Shown: positions 50,201-56,900, counted from the first letter of the stretch. The stretch: DNA of 64,000 bases from Kitasatospora aureofaciens (GCF_019192735.1 NZ_JAHTKP010000019.1:62001-126000), one strand, 5' to 3'. A program made the numbers and translations. Notes: a model not told the origin generated them from the letters alone.

Positions 50201-52947
50201 TGGCCATGGACCCGCAGCAGCGGCTGCTCCTCGAACTGGCCTGGGAGGCCTTCGAGCGGGCCGGGATCGACTCCGCCTCCCTGCGCGGCAGCCAGACCGG
50301 TACGTTCGTGGGCGGGTACACGTCCGGGTACGAGATGAGCGTGCTGATGCATGGCGGTGCCGAGGTCGAGGGGCACCTGATGACCGGGATCGCGACCAGC
50401 ATCCTGTCCGGCCGGCTGGCCTACACGTTCGGCCTGGAGGGGCCGGCGGTGACGGTCGACACGGCGTGCTCGTCGGCGCTGGTGGCGCTGCACCTGGCCG
50501 CGCAGGCGCTGCGGTCCGGTGAGTGCTCGATGGCGCTGGCCGGCGGCGTGACGATCATGGCCACCCCGGGGACGTTCGTCGAGTTCTCCCGGCAGCGCGG
50601 GCTCGCCCCGGACGGCCGCTGCAAGGCGTTCGCCGCCGCGGCGGACGGCACCGGCTTCGCCGAGGGCGCGGGCATGCTCGTGGTCGAGCGGCTGTCCGAC
50701 GCGCAGCGCAACGGGCACAAGGTGCTTGCGGTGCTGCGGGGCAGTGCGACCAACCAGGACGGTGCGTCGAACGGTCTGACCGCCCCCAACGGTCCCTCGC
50801 AGCAGCGGGTGATCCGGGCCGCACTGGCCAACGCCAAGCTGCGCGCGGACGAGGTCGATGTCGTGGAGGCGCACGGTACGGGCACCAGGCTCGGCGACCC
50901 GATCGAGGCACAGGCGCTGCTGGCGACGTACGGCCAGGACAGGTCGGAGGACCGGCCGTTGTGGCTGGGCTCGGTGAAGTCCAACATCGGGCACACGCAG
51001 GCGGCTGCCGGTGTGGCCGGTGTGATCAAGATGGTGCTGGCGCTGCAGCACGGCGAGTTGCCCGCGACGCTGCACGTGGACGAGCCCACGCCGCACGTGG
51101 ACTGGTCGGCGGGCGAGGTGCGGCTGCTGACCGAACCGGTGCCGTGGCAGGCGAACGGGCGGCCGCGTCGTGCGGGCGTGTCCTCGTTCGGGATCAGCGG
51201 CACCAATGCGCACGTCATCGTGGAGGAGGCCCCGGCGCCGACCGCGACCGCCCCTGCGTCAACCGGGACTGCCGCGGCGCCGTCGGCACCGCCGGCGGTG
51301 GTGCCGTGGGTGCTGTCCGGGCGGACCACGGAGGCGCTCCAGGCCCAGGCCGGACGGCTGCGCGAGTTCCTTCTCGACCGGCCGGACGTGGACCCGGTGG
51401 ACATCGGGTTCTCGCTGGCCACGACGCGCACGGTCTTCGACCGCCGGGCGGTCGTGCTGGGCGGGGACCGGGACGGCCTGCTCGCGGGCCTCGCCGTGGC
51501 CGCTGCGGGCGTGCAGACCAGGGACGTCCTGACCGGAACCGCGGCGGCGGGCCGGAAGCCGGTGTTCGTCTTCCCCGGCAGCGAGTCCGGGTGGCCCGGC
51601 TCCGCTGCCGCACTGCTGGACGAGGCACCCGTCTTCGCGGCCCGGATCGCCGCGTGTGAACAGGCCCTGGCCCCGTACGTGGACTGGAAGTTGACCGAGG
51701 TACTGCGCGAAGGGGCGGACAGCCCGGCGCTCGACCGCCCCGACGTCCGCCAGCCGGCGCTGTGGGCGGTGATGGTGTCGCTCGCCGCGCTGTGGCGCTC
51801 GGCGGGCGTGCACCCGGCCGCCGTCGCAGGCCACGCCGTCGGCGAGATCGCGGCCGCGCACGTGGCCGGCGTGCTGTCGCTGCCGGACGCGGCCAGGATC
51901 GCGGCGCTGACCGGCCGTTCGCCGGCAGGCGCGGATCCGAGCCGGGAGGAGTTGGCCTCGATCCGCCCGCAGGCGGGGACGGTGCCGGTGTTCTCCACCC
52001 GGGCCATGGCCTGGGTCGAGGGCGCGGACCTGGGCGCCGACCACTGGTGCGGCAGCCCGCAGGACACCGTGCCGGTACGAGAGTTGGTGGACGCCCTGGC
52101 CGACGGCGGGTTCGGCGCGTACGTCGAGGTCGGCCCCGACCAGGTGCTCACCGCGGCCATCGCCCGGGCCCTGGACGACAAGGGCCTGCGAACCCAGGGC
52201 GGAGCCACCGTCACCGGGACGCTCCGCCACGGGGAGGGGGGACTGCGGTCGTTCACGGCCGGCCTGGCCGCCCTCCACGTTCACGGGGTCACCGTGGACT
52301 GGGCCGCGGTCCTGGGCGGCGGGCGCCGCGTCGATCTGCCGACGTACGCCTTCCAGCGGCAGCACTACTGGCCGCAGCCGCCGGCCCGGAGGCCCGCCTC
52401 CGAACCGGCCACGGCCGGCTCCGCCTCACCGGGCGAGCAACGCTTCTGGGCCGCGCTGGAGGGCAAGGACATGGCCGCCCTGGCCGAAGTCCTTGGCCTG
52501 GCCGAGCCGTTGCGGGAGGACATGCCGCTGGGCACGGTGCTGGCGCAGCTCTCGACGTGGCGTCAGCGGGAACGCGAACTGGCGCCGCTCGACGGCCCGC
52601 AGGGCGATGACGGGGCCGAGGCCGGGCCCGGGGACCTCGGCTGGGCGCGGCAGCTGACCGGCCTCTCCCGGCCCGAGCAGCAGGAGCTGATGCTCGACCT
52701 GGTCCGCCAGGAGATCGCCGCGATGCTCGGCTACGCGTCGGTCGACCCGGTCCGCCCGAACCGCGACGTCTTCGAGATGGGCATGACGTCCATGTCGGCT
52801 GTTCAACTGCGGGAAAGAATTATCGAGCAGACCGGCCTTAAGCTGCCGGAGGGCTTCGTCTATGACCTCTATCTGCCGGAAGCGATCGCGGAGTTCCTGC
52901 TCGGCGAGCTGACGGCGGCACTTCAGGAAGGCGCCGGGGACCAATGA
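38218..52947 (+). CDS. Terminal type I modular PKS (KS-AT-DH-ER-KR-ACP, KS-AT-DH-KR-ACP, KS-dead AT-ACP)
   Basis: A 4909-residue synthase; ATG 38218 is set by GGAGG at 38208. Residues 1-34 form a docking helix (KLLEALRASVKETERLRQRN) of the type that pairs with tails like that of the upstream protein. Module 1: KS Cys208, AT Ser663 with YASH at 763, DH His977 and Asp1146, ER, KR Tyr1904, ACP Ser2075. Module 2: KS Cys2309, AT Ser2766 with YASH at 2866, DH His3080 and Asp3246, KR Tyr3680, ACP Ser3850. Module 3: KS Cys4084, an AT relic with GHAVG (Ala4540 where Ser should be), no KR, ACP Ser4858. The protein stops about 50 residues after the last ACP serine, with neither a docking domain nor a thioesterase. 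This makes it the last protein of the line, with release by separate enzymes. The in-frame deletion in the last AT and the loss of the KR are the key oddities. Confidence 0.97.
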   Translation: MTGQADKLLEALRASVKETERLRQRNRQLVSAASEPLAIVGMSCRYPGGVTTPEELWELLAAGGDAISGFPDDRGWDTEGVYDPDPDHQGTSYVVEGGFLRDAASFDAGFFGISPREALAMDPQQRLLLETSWEALERAGVDPASLRGSLTGVFVGVAPSDYVAHQSLQTMEGLDWHLMTGGAASVMSGRISYLLGLQGPAVSIDTACSSSLVALHLACQAVRSGECSLALAGGVTVMATTNGFVGFSRQRGLAEDGRCKAFSAAADGMGMGEGAGMVVVERLSDALRNGHQVLAVVRGSAVNQDGASNGLTAPNGPSQQRVIRAALANARLSAADVDVVEAHGTGTTLGDPIEAQALLATYGQDRPEDRPLLLGSVKSNIGHSQQAAGVAGVIKMVMALQHEQLPQTLHVDEPSPHVDWTDGDVQLLTEAVPWPAGERTRRAGVSSFGLSGTNVHLILEEAPAEGGEPQDGDTPATAPVVSGADAWLVSGRTAEGLTAQAERLREWAAARPESAPADVAWSLATTRSVFEHRAVVVGTEHAELFGGVESLAAGVPAGSVVSGVARAGARVVFAFAGQGSQWLGMGQELASCSPVFAARLAECEAALAPYVDWSLSDVLAGAPGAPEMKAADVVQPALWAVMVSLAAVWEAAGVNPSAVVGHSQGEIAAATVAGMLSLEDGARVVALRSQSLKVLAGLGGMLSVSRSAEVVEERIARFGDRLSLAAVNGPAVVVVSGEPEALEELKAEFEAEGVRARMVAVDYASHSAQVDRLEEEIVSVLAGIAPRRGRVPMVSAMTGQTLTGEELDAAYWYGSLRATVHYDRAVRTLAGQGHQVFVEVTPHPVLLGAMNDTLEEVAQEAGPGAVPGAVCGTLRRDDGGATRLLTSLAEAYVNGAPVNWTSVLPAGERIELPTYAFQHERYWPPAAGPTVGGDAVSLGLGAVGHPLLGAAVELAGGAGMVCTGRLSVRTHPWLADHVVGGVVLLPGTGFVEMVVRAGDQVGCGLLEELTLQAPLIFPADGGGVQVQVVVASADADGRRTVEVFSRPDASDAQQAWVQHASGVVAPAEETAVVEEDFAVWPPRGATAVDVSGMYEALAGTPYGYGPAFHGLKAVWRRGDEVFAEVALPESVAQDAGSFGLHPALLDAVLHASALVGGGVDAEPGEIRLPFAWTGVELHAAGASVLRARLRRDAQGSLTLTAADATGAPVVSVASLITRPVVADQLRSTGPGVADALFTVEWAPIAAAQTPSGDWALIGADRFGVVDASGVPVRSFPGLAELAAAAEAGEIEPGPVLVCLGGEDGGNPAQAAARVTGEALGLVQDWLAEERLEAARLVVVTRGGVAAAAGERVADLPAAAVWGLLRSAQSENPGRLILVDLPAGETGTHADVLPSAVGSGESELAIRGEAVYGRRLARPSGELVVPEGLWRLEPDAGGSLEGLVLAAAPQAGDPLGAGQVRVAVRVAGLNFRDVLIGLGMYPGGGVMGSEIAGTVIELGPEVTGLAVGDRVMGVAAGGFGPVVVTDARQMVRIPDGWSFADAASVPVAFMTAWYALVELAGAKAGQRVLVHAGAGGVGMAAVQIARHLGLEVFATASPAKWPVLAAMGLDGAHISSSRSAGFEAEFLAATNNAGVDIVVNSLAGELIDASLRLLPRGGAFVEMGRTDLRDTELLAAEHPGVLYRPFDLGEAGPERMGAMLGRIVELMAADELTRLPIRAWDVRRAREAFRFMQQARHTGKLVLAIPTAPLEFGRNGKSALVTGGTGTLGGLVARHLVTTGRADGLVLTSRSGPAAADVAVLAAGLAELGASVEVVACDAADRDALAALLAGIPAERPLKSVVHTAGVLDDGTIASLTPERVATVMGPKADGAWNLHELTRNLDLEHFVLFSSAAATFGVPGQGNYVAANAFLDALAADRRAAGLPGTSLAWGLWANVSGLTGQLTDSDRARLTRGGAVALSGAEGLALLDMGIARSEALLVATRLDLAGLRAQAARSAEIPPLWRTLVTAGTGRRTAASGAGGADSLHQQLAGLSEQDRMRLLTDLVRTHVAAVLGHTSADAVEPGRAFSDLGFDSLTAVELRNRLGTATGLRLPATLVFDYPNPVALAGHLRARLVGDGEQPVSLLPVRTAEAVSDEPIAIVGMACRLPGDVNDPDEFWQLLATGTDAVSRFPDDRGWDVDGLYDPDPESVGTSYTREGGFVADAGGFDAGFFGISPREALAMDPQQRQLLETSWEALERAGTDPGSMRGSQTGVFVGGFASAYGLGLATGSEGAEGHLTTGFATSVMSGRVSYVLGLEGPAVTVDTACSSSLVALHLATQAIRAGECSMALAGGATVMATPDGIVGFSQQRGLAEDGRCKAFSAQADGMGFAEGAGMVVLERLSDALRNGHKVLAVVRGSAVNQDGASNGLTAPNGPSQQRVIRAALANARLSAADVDVVEAHGTGTTLGDPIEAQALLATYGQERPEDRPLWLGSVKSNIGHTQAAAGVAGVIKMVLALQHRELPRTLHADEPSPHVDWSAGEVELLTEAVPWPSDGRVRRAGVSSFGISGTNAHVLLEEAPPAEDGAEKVEPAAGPLVVEPGGAEAWVVSGRSAQGLTAQAERLHDWVTARPESAPAEVAWSLATTRSVFEHRAVVVGTDRAELVSGLQSFAAGVPAGSVVSGVARPGARVVFAFAGQGSQWVGMGQELAQSSPVFAARLAECEAALAPYVDWSLSEVLAGAPGAPEMKAADVVQPALWAVMVSLAAVWEAAGVTPDAVVGHSQGEIAAATVAGMLSIEDGARVVALRSQSLKVLAGLGGMLSVSRSAAAVEERLPRWGDRLSLAAVNGPAVVVVSGEPEALEELKAELEAEGVRARMVAVDYASHSAQVDRLEEEITSVLAGIAPRRGRVPMVSAMTGETLTGEELDAAYWYGSLRATVHYDRAVRTLAGQGHQLFVEVTPHPVLMGAMNDTLEEVAQEAGPGITPAAVCGTLRRDEGGATRLITSLAEAFVHGAAVNWTSVLPAAERIELPTYAFQHERFWPRAAGPATGGDAVSLGLGAVGHPLLGAAVELAGGAGMVCTGRLSVRTHPWLADHAIGGAVLLPGTAFVELAVRAGDQVGCGFLEELTLQAPLVLPADGSGVQVQVVVAEVDADGRRGLEVFSRPDAQQEWVQHAGGVVAPTEETAVAEEDFAVWPPRGATAVDVTGMYEAAAEGPYGYGPAFQGLRAAWRRGEDVFAEVALPESVAQDAGAFGLHPALLDAVLQASALAGSADEPGQVRLPFAWTGVELHAGGASVLRARLRRDAQGGLTLTAADATGAPVVSVASLITRPVAADQLQSADSAVADALFTVEWAPIAGAQAPSGDWALIGADRFGLVDALSASGVSVRSFPGLADVAAATEAGEIEPAMVLACAGDQHGGNAAQAATRATGEALGLAQDWLAEERLETAQLVVVTRGGVAASPGERVADLSAAAVWGLLRSAQSENPGRLVLVDLPATDDQAAAVLPTALAAGEAEVAIRGEVAHGRRLTRPSRSLAAVEQSSGPRTALVTGGTGTLGGLVARHLVTTGRADGLVLTSRSGPAAADVAVLAAGLAQLGASVDVVACDAADRDALAALLAGIPAERPLKSVVHTAGVLDDGTIASLTPERVATVMGPKADGAWNLHELTRNLDLEHFVLFSSAAATFGVPGQGNYVAANAFLDALAADRRAAGLPGTSLAWGLWANVSGLTGQLTDSERSRMTRSGTTALSAAEGLALMDLALARDEALLVATRLDLAGLRSQAARTGEIPPLWRALAGRPARRSAASGGAGADSLRQQLAALPAADGDRMLLNLVCAHVAAVLGHASGDAIEPGRAFKELGFDSLTAVQLRNRLTTATGLRLPATLVFDYPNPAALAGHLRGRLGGEAAVGAEVPVPVGAAAHDEPIAIVGMSCRFPGGVTGPEDLWRMLADGQDAIAAFPDDRGWDLEALYDPDAAHTGTSYTQAGGFVEEASGFDAGFFEISPREALAMDPQQRLLLELAWEAFERAGIDSASLRGSQTGTFVGGYTSGYEMSVLMHGGAEVEGHLMTGIATSILSGRLAYTFGLEGPAVTVDTACSSALVALHLAAQALRSGECSMALAGGVTIMATPGTFVEFSRQRGLAPDGRCKAFAAAADGTGFAEGAGMLVVERLSDAQRNGHKVLAVLRGSATNQDGASNGLTAPNGPSQQRVIRAALANAKLRADEVDVVEAHGTGTRLGDPIEAQALLATYGQDRSEDRPLWLGSVKSNIGHTQAAAGVAGVIKMVLALQHGELPATLHVDEPTPHVDWSAGEVRLLTEPVPWQANGRPRRAGVSSFGISGTNAHVIVEEAPAPTATAPASTGTAAAPSAPPAVVPWVLSGRTTEALQAQAGRLREFLLDRPDVDPVDIGFSLATTRTVFDRRAVVLGGDRDGLLAGLAVAAAGVQTRDVLTGTAAAGRKPVFVFPGSESGWPGSAAALLDEAPVFAARIAACEQALAPYVDWKLTEVLREGADSPALDRPDVRQPALWAVMVSLAALWRSAGVHPAAVAGHAVGEIAAAHVAGVLSLPDAARIAALTGRSPAGADPSREELASIRPQAGTVPVFSTRAMAWVEGADLGADHWCGSPQDTVPVRELVDALADGGFGAYVEVGPDQVLTAAIARALDDKGLRTQGGATVTGTLRHGEGGLRSFTAGLAALHVHGVTVDWAAVLGGGRRVDLPTYAFQRQHYWPQPPARRPASEPATAGSASPGEQRFWAALEGKDMAALAEVLGLAEPLREDMPLGTVLAQLSTWRQRERELAPLDGPQGDDGAEAGPGDLGWARQLTGLSRPEQQELMLDLVRQEIAAMLGYASVDPVRPNRDVFEMGMTSMSAVQLRERIIEQTGLKLPEGFVYDLYLPEAIAEFLLGELTAALQEGAGDQ
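38320..44560 (+). other. PKS module KS-AT(methylmalonyl)-DH-ER-KR-ACP, full reduction
   Basis: YASH predicts methylmalonyl-CoA. The DH has HVVGGVVLLP and HPALLDA. The ER is complete (HAGAGGVGMAAVQ). The KR has LDD and VPGQGNY. Predicted step: a second methyl-branched methylene in a row. DNA of AT, DH and ER is nearly the same as in the preceding module, so the two arose by duplication or have been homogenised. Confidence 0.93.
42461..42649 (+). repeat. 189-bp exact direct repeat, copy 2 (KR/ER junction)
   Basis: Identical to 35848-36036. The match ends where GGCCTGGA in copy 1 becomes GGCCTGGG here. Such blocks can cause recombination in the cell and collapse in short-read assembly. Confidence 0.9.
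44623..49890 (+). other. PKS module KS-AT(methylmalonyl)-DH-KR-ACP
   Basis: GHSQGE and YASH predict methylmalonyl-CoA. The DH has HAIGGAVLLP and HPALLDAVLQA, with the usual LHA changed to LQA, and both catalytic residues are kept. There is no ER. The KR is B-type (LDD, VPGQGNY). Predicted step: alpha-methyl alkene, the last fully processed unit. Confidence 0.92.
49945..52895 (+). other. Terminal PKS module KS-(dead, truncated AT)-ACP
   Basis: The KS keeps Cys4084 (DTACSSA) and its His motifs, so condensation should work. The AT is broken in three ways. GQGSQW is replaced by GSESGW, the nucleophile motif reads GHAVGE (Ala4540), and about 75-80 residues of the small subdomain including the YASH/HAFH loop are missing in frame near residue 4564. 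A post-AT helix of the kind that normally precedes a KR (FWAALEGKDMAALAEVLGL...STWRQRERE) remains, but no KR follows. The ACP has Ser4858 in MGMTSMSAVQ, which is unlike the LGFDSLTAV of the others. The module must be loaded in trans if it extends the chain, and it would leave a beta-ketone. Confidence 0.9.
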
Positions 52948-53061
52948 GAGGTCCGCGGCAATCCGGGATCGTGCCAGCGTCCAACCGCTTTTTCGAAGAT
53001 CAGTTCCGCGGGCTGCACCGCAGGGAAACCAGCCATCCGACTCCGAAGACGGGATGAGAAA
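52948..53061. other. Intergenic gap, 114 bp
   Basis: This is the longest gap within the block from 6518 to 60481. It may hold a promoter for the release/extender genes, but I see no clear -35/-10 pair, hairpin or coding sequence. Confidence 0.4.
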
Positions 53062-53898
53062 GTGCCGAACGAGAACGCCTGGAGCGTCATAACCGCCCCC
53101 ACGTCGAATTCCCTTATTCTCGGCGTCGATTTCCCTGCGGCCGGGCGTCGTGAGGCCGGGTTCGAGGACCTCGCGAAGAAGATGGGCCCGGCCTGGTCCG
53201 GTCACGGGTTCCTGCAGACCACGCCCCCGCCGGTGCGCCTGGCCGACCGTCCGGCCGGCGACTTCTACACCGAGCACTGGCTGCGGGACGGCGCGTGGGA
53301 GAAGTACGAGGTGGTGGCCGTGATGGGCTACTGCGTCGGCGGCGTCTACGCGGCGGAGATCGCGGATCGCCTGGCCGAGCGGCAGGGCACGGCTCCCAAG
53401 GTGATCCTCTTCGACGCGCAGGTCACCGACCTGCAGCTGCTCGAATCGGAGATCCACAAGATGATCGGGCTGGCCGGCCCGGTCTTCTCCGCGGACGAGG
53501 CGGAGCACGCCCGGAAGCGTGCCGCCGAGATCGTCGGGACCCCGTCGATCGGCCTGCTCGACGCCGCCGTCGAGATCGTCGACCTCTACCGGGAGATGGC
53601 CTCCATCGCCTTCCAGCGGATCGGTCTCGCCGACGCCCGCAGGGACGAGGTCGTCCTGCTTTTCGAGTCGTACATGACGTGGCTTTCCGCCGCCTCCCAG
53701 ATCGACCCGAGCCAGGGCTTCGGCCGCTCGCTCGCCATCACCTCGTCCGATTACGCCGACCTGGAGAAGAGCGGCGCCGCGACGGTCGTCGACGCCAGCA
53801 AGGCGCTCGGCCGGCGGATTTCGCTGGAGATCGGCCACGTCGATCTCCTGCGGGACGACTCCACTGTTCGCGCCCTTCTCGACCACGCCGAATTCTGA
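53062..53898 (+). CDS. Alpha/beta-hydrolase, thioesterase-like, with Cys nucleophile
   Basis: A 278-residue stand-alone protein. The nucleophile elbow reads MGYCVGG, so Cys91 stands where thioesterases usually have Ser. Asp118 (ILFDAQ) and His259 (IGHVDLL, close to the C-terminus as in PKS/NRPS thioesterases) complete a plausible triad. No signal peptide is seen, so it should act in the cytosol on carrier-bound substrates. Start GTG 53062 has only a weak RBS (GATGAG-like); a nearby ATG at 53054 is out of frame. It is the first gene after the terminal PKS, which lacks its own thioesterase, and it is followed 5 bp later by the C-A-PCP gene. A role in product release or off-loading is therefore likely. 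Cys nucleophiles are known in some lactone-forming NRPS thioesterases and in dienelactone hydrolases; the C-terminal pattern favours the thioesterase group. Proofreading (type II) activity is an alternative. Confidence 0.75.
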   Translation: MPNENAWSVITAPTSNSLILGVDFPAAGRREAGFEDLAKKMGPAWSGHGFLQTTPPPVRLADRPAGDFYTEHWLRDGAWEKYEVVAVMGYCVGGVYAAEIADRLAERQGTAPKVILFDAQVTDLQLLESEIHKMIGLAGPVFSADEAEHARKRAAEIVGTPSIGLLDAAVEIVDLYREMASIAFQRIGLADARRDEVVLLFESYMTWLSAASQIDPSQGFGRSLAITSSDYADLEKSGAATVVDASKALGRRISLEIGHVDLLRDDSTVRALLDHAEF

Positions 53899-53903
53899 GC
53901 GAA

Positions 53904-56900
53904 ATGAACTCTGACCTGGGTGCCGTCCGGCCTCCGGAACCGGATACCGCGAAGACGGCAACTTCGAACACGGCAACTTCGAACTCGGCGCCCGCGAACG
54001 CGGCGACCACGAACAAGGAAAAGGCCCTCTGGCTGCTGGAGCAGCTGGTCCCGGAGACCGGGGTCAACAACCTGGGGCTCGCCCTCCAGGTGAGCGGCCG
54101 GCTTCGGCCGGACGTGCTGAGGGCGGCCCTGGCCATCGTGGTCGGCCGGTTCGAGGTGCTGCGGACCGTCTTCCGCACGACCGGGGCGGACCTGGTCAAG
54201 AAGGTTGTCCCCGCGGGCGAGTTCGCCGTGGAGATCGAGCCGCTCGACCTGTCGGGCGACTCGCTGGAGCGGGACCTGACCGCGTTCGCCGACCGCTCCT
54301 TCCGGCTCGACGGCCGGCCCCTGGTCAGAGTCGGACTCGCCGCCCACCCGGACGGCGACATCCTCTGCGTGGCGGTGCACCACCTGGTGTTCGACATGGT
54401 CTCCGTCGCCCTCTTCCTTCAGGCGTTCATCCCGGTCTACGACGCGATCGCGGCCGGCCGGCCGGTGCCGGCGCAGGCCACCGCACCGGCCTCGGCCCTC
54501 GCCGAGCCCGAGCCGAAGCCCGCCGATCTCGCCTACTGGCGGGAGACCCTGGAGGGATTCGAGCCGGGCGGCCTCGACCTGTGGTGCGGCACCCCGCGCG
54601 GCCGGCAGCCGATGCTGACGGGCGAGAGCGCGAGCCGCGCGCTCGGCGCCGAGGCGCAGCAGGCCGTGGTGCAGTTGCAGCGCGCGGTCAGGGCGCCGCT
54701 CGGCGCGGTGATGCTGGCCGCGTACGCCGCCCTCCTCGCGTCGCACGGCGCCGGGCCCGACCTCGTCGTCGGCTCCCCGGTCAATGTCCGCGGGGCGAAC
54801 ACGGCCGCCATCGGATACCACGTCAACGTCGTGCCGATCCGCATCCGCGTGGACTTCGCCGAGGGCTTCCGTGCGCTCGCGCGCCGGGCCAGGGACGCGT
54901 TCCTCGGGGCGATGGCGCACGCCGACACCTCGGTCGACGAGCTGACCGGGGAGCTCCCGGGGATCGGCACGTCCTGGCAGACCCAGCTCTTCCGGCACCT
55001 GTTCAACTTCCTGCCCGAGGCGCCGGCCGGCGAGCTGTCGATCGACGGCATGGCGGCCCGGGTGCTGACGGTCGAGAACCCGCACAGCAAGTTCGACCTG
55101 GAGCTGGTCGGCTCGCCGTCCCGGGCGGAGGTCGTGTTCCGGTACTCCGAGACGCTGGCCCGCGCCGACGTCGAGGCGATGCTGGGCAGGTTCGAGGCCC
55201 TGCTGGTCGCGGCCGCCCAGGACCCGGACCGGCCGCTCGGCGGGACGGTGGGCTGGAGCGACGCCGACCGCCGGGCCGTCGACCGGGCCAACGGGACCGC
55301 GGCCCCGGCCGCGCACCCGACGGTGCCCGCGGCGTTCCGGTCCTGGGTGGAGAAGGCGCCCGAGGCCCCGGCCGTGGCCGACGACGGTCACACCGTCACC
55401 TACCGCCAGGTGGACGGGACCGCGACCGCCGTCCGCACGCTGCTGGCCGGTGCCGGCGTCCGCGCGGGCGACGTGGTGGCGATCGCCGTGCCCCGGGGCG
55501 AGGTTGCCGCCGCCGTCCTCGGCGTCTGGCGGGCCGGCGCCGTCTGTCTGCCGCTCGACGCCGGGCACGACCCGTCCTGGCTGACCCGGCAGCTCACGCA
55601 CTCCCGGGCGAAGGCCGTCCTCACCGGGACGGGCGTCCAACTGCCCGCCGATATCGGACTTCCCCCCGTCCTGCCGCTGGACGGCGCTTCCGTGCCCGGC
55701 CCAGCCACGCCGGACGAGGCCGTCGAACCGACGGCGCCCGCCTGCGTGATCCACACCTGTGGGGACGACGGGCAGCCGGTCTCCACCGTGCTGAGCCACG
55801 CGGGCATCGCCGGCACGGTCGGCCACTTCGCCGCCGAACTCGGCGTCGGGCCCGGCACCGGCGTGCTGGCGCTCGCCGCGCCCGCCACGTTCGACGCGCT
55901 CTTCGACGTCTTCCTGGCGCTGAGCGCCGGAGGCCGCTCCGTGGTCGCGCCCGACGAGGCCCGGACCGGCGCAGCCGCCCTTCGTGCAGCCACCCTCCGT
56001 GAAGCCGCCGAGCGCCACGACGCGACCGTCGTCGCCGTCCCGCCGGGCACCCCGGCCCGCATCCTGGAGGGGCTGCCCGGGCTGACCGTCCTGGCGCGGG
56101 GCGACGAGCTGTCCCCCGAGACCGCGGAGCGGCTCCTCGCGGCCGGCTGCCGGCTGCACTCCGGCTTCGGCACCGGGCGGACCACCGGCTGGGCCGTGTC
56201 GGGCCGGGTGGCCACCCCCGACGACGTCGGGCGGGGACGGCCGATCGCCAACACGCGGGCCTTCGTCGCCGCCCCCGACGGGCGCGAGCTGCCCATCGGC
56301 GTGCACGGGGAACTCTGCCTCGCCGGGCCGGGTCTGGCCCTGAGCGATCCGGACGATCCCGCGTTCCCGGCCGACGAACGCCACGGTCGCCACCACCGCA
56401 CCGGGGAACTCGCCCGCTGGCGGCCCGACGGAACGATCGAGTGGCTCGGCCGGATCGACCGTCAGGTCGTCACCGGCGACGGCCCGGTCGACCTCGGCCA
56501 CGTCGAGGCCGTCCTGCTCGGCCGCCCCGGGGTGACCGCGGCCGCGGCCCTGGCCGTGCCGCAGCCCGGTGGCGAGCACACCGTCGTCGCCTTCGCCGAG
56601 ACGGCCGCGGACGCGGACGTGGACGCCGACGGCCTCACCCCGCTCGCCGTCCCCGGACAGGTCGTCCGCCTGGCCGACCTGCCCAGGACACCCGACGGCC
56701 GCCCCGACCGGGACGCCCTCCTGAGGCTCGCCCGGAAGGCACTTGAGCAGGGCACCGGCCGGCCGGACCCGGCGGCGGACGACGCACTCGTCCGCGACCT
56801 CGTCGAGATCTGGCGGCAGCTGCTGAGCACCGAGGCGACGGCACACACGGACTTCTTCGATTCGGGCGGTCACTCGCTGCTCGCGGCCGTACTGGCGCAG

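Noticed and set aside
51550..52100. Frameshift or sequencing error as the cause of the broken terminal AT
   Set aside because: The frame continues correctly through the rest of the AT, linker and ACP, and three separate motifs are changed, which fits evolutionary decay rather than a single error.
53295..53903. Upstream extension of the C-A-PCP gene into the thioesterase gene
   Set aside because: The added residues are Arg-rich shadow of the thioesterase frame; ATG 53904, just after the thioesterase stop, gives a sensible C-domain protein.
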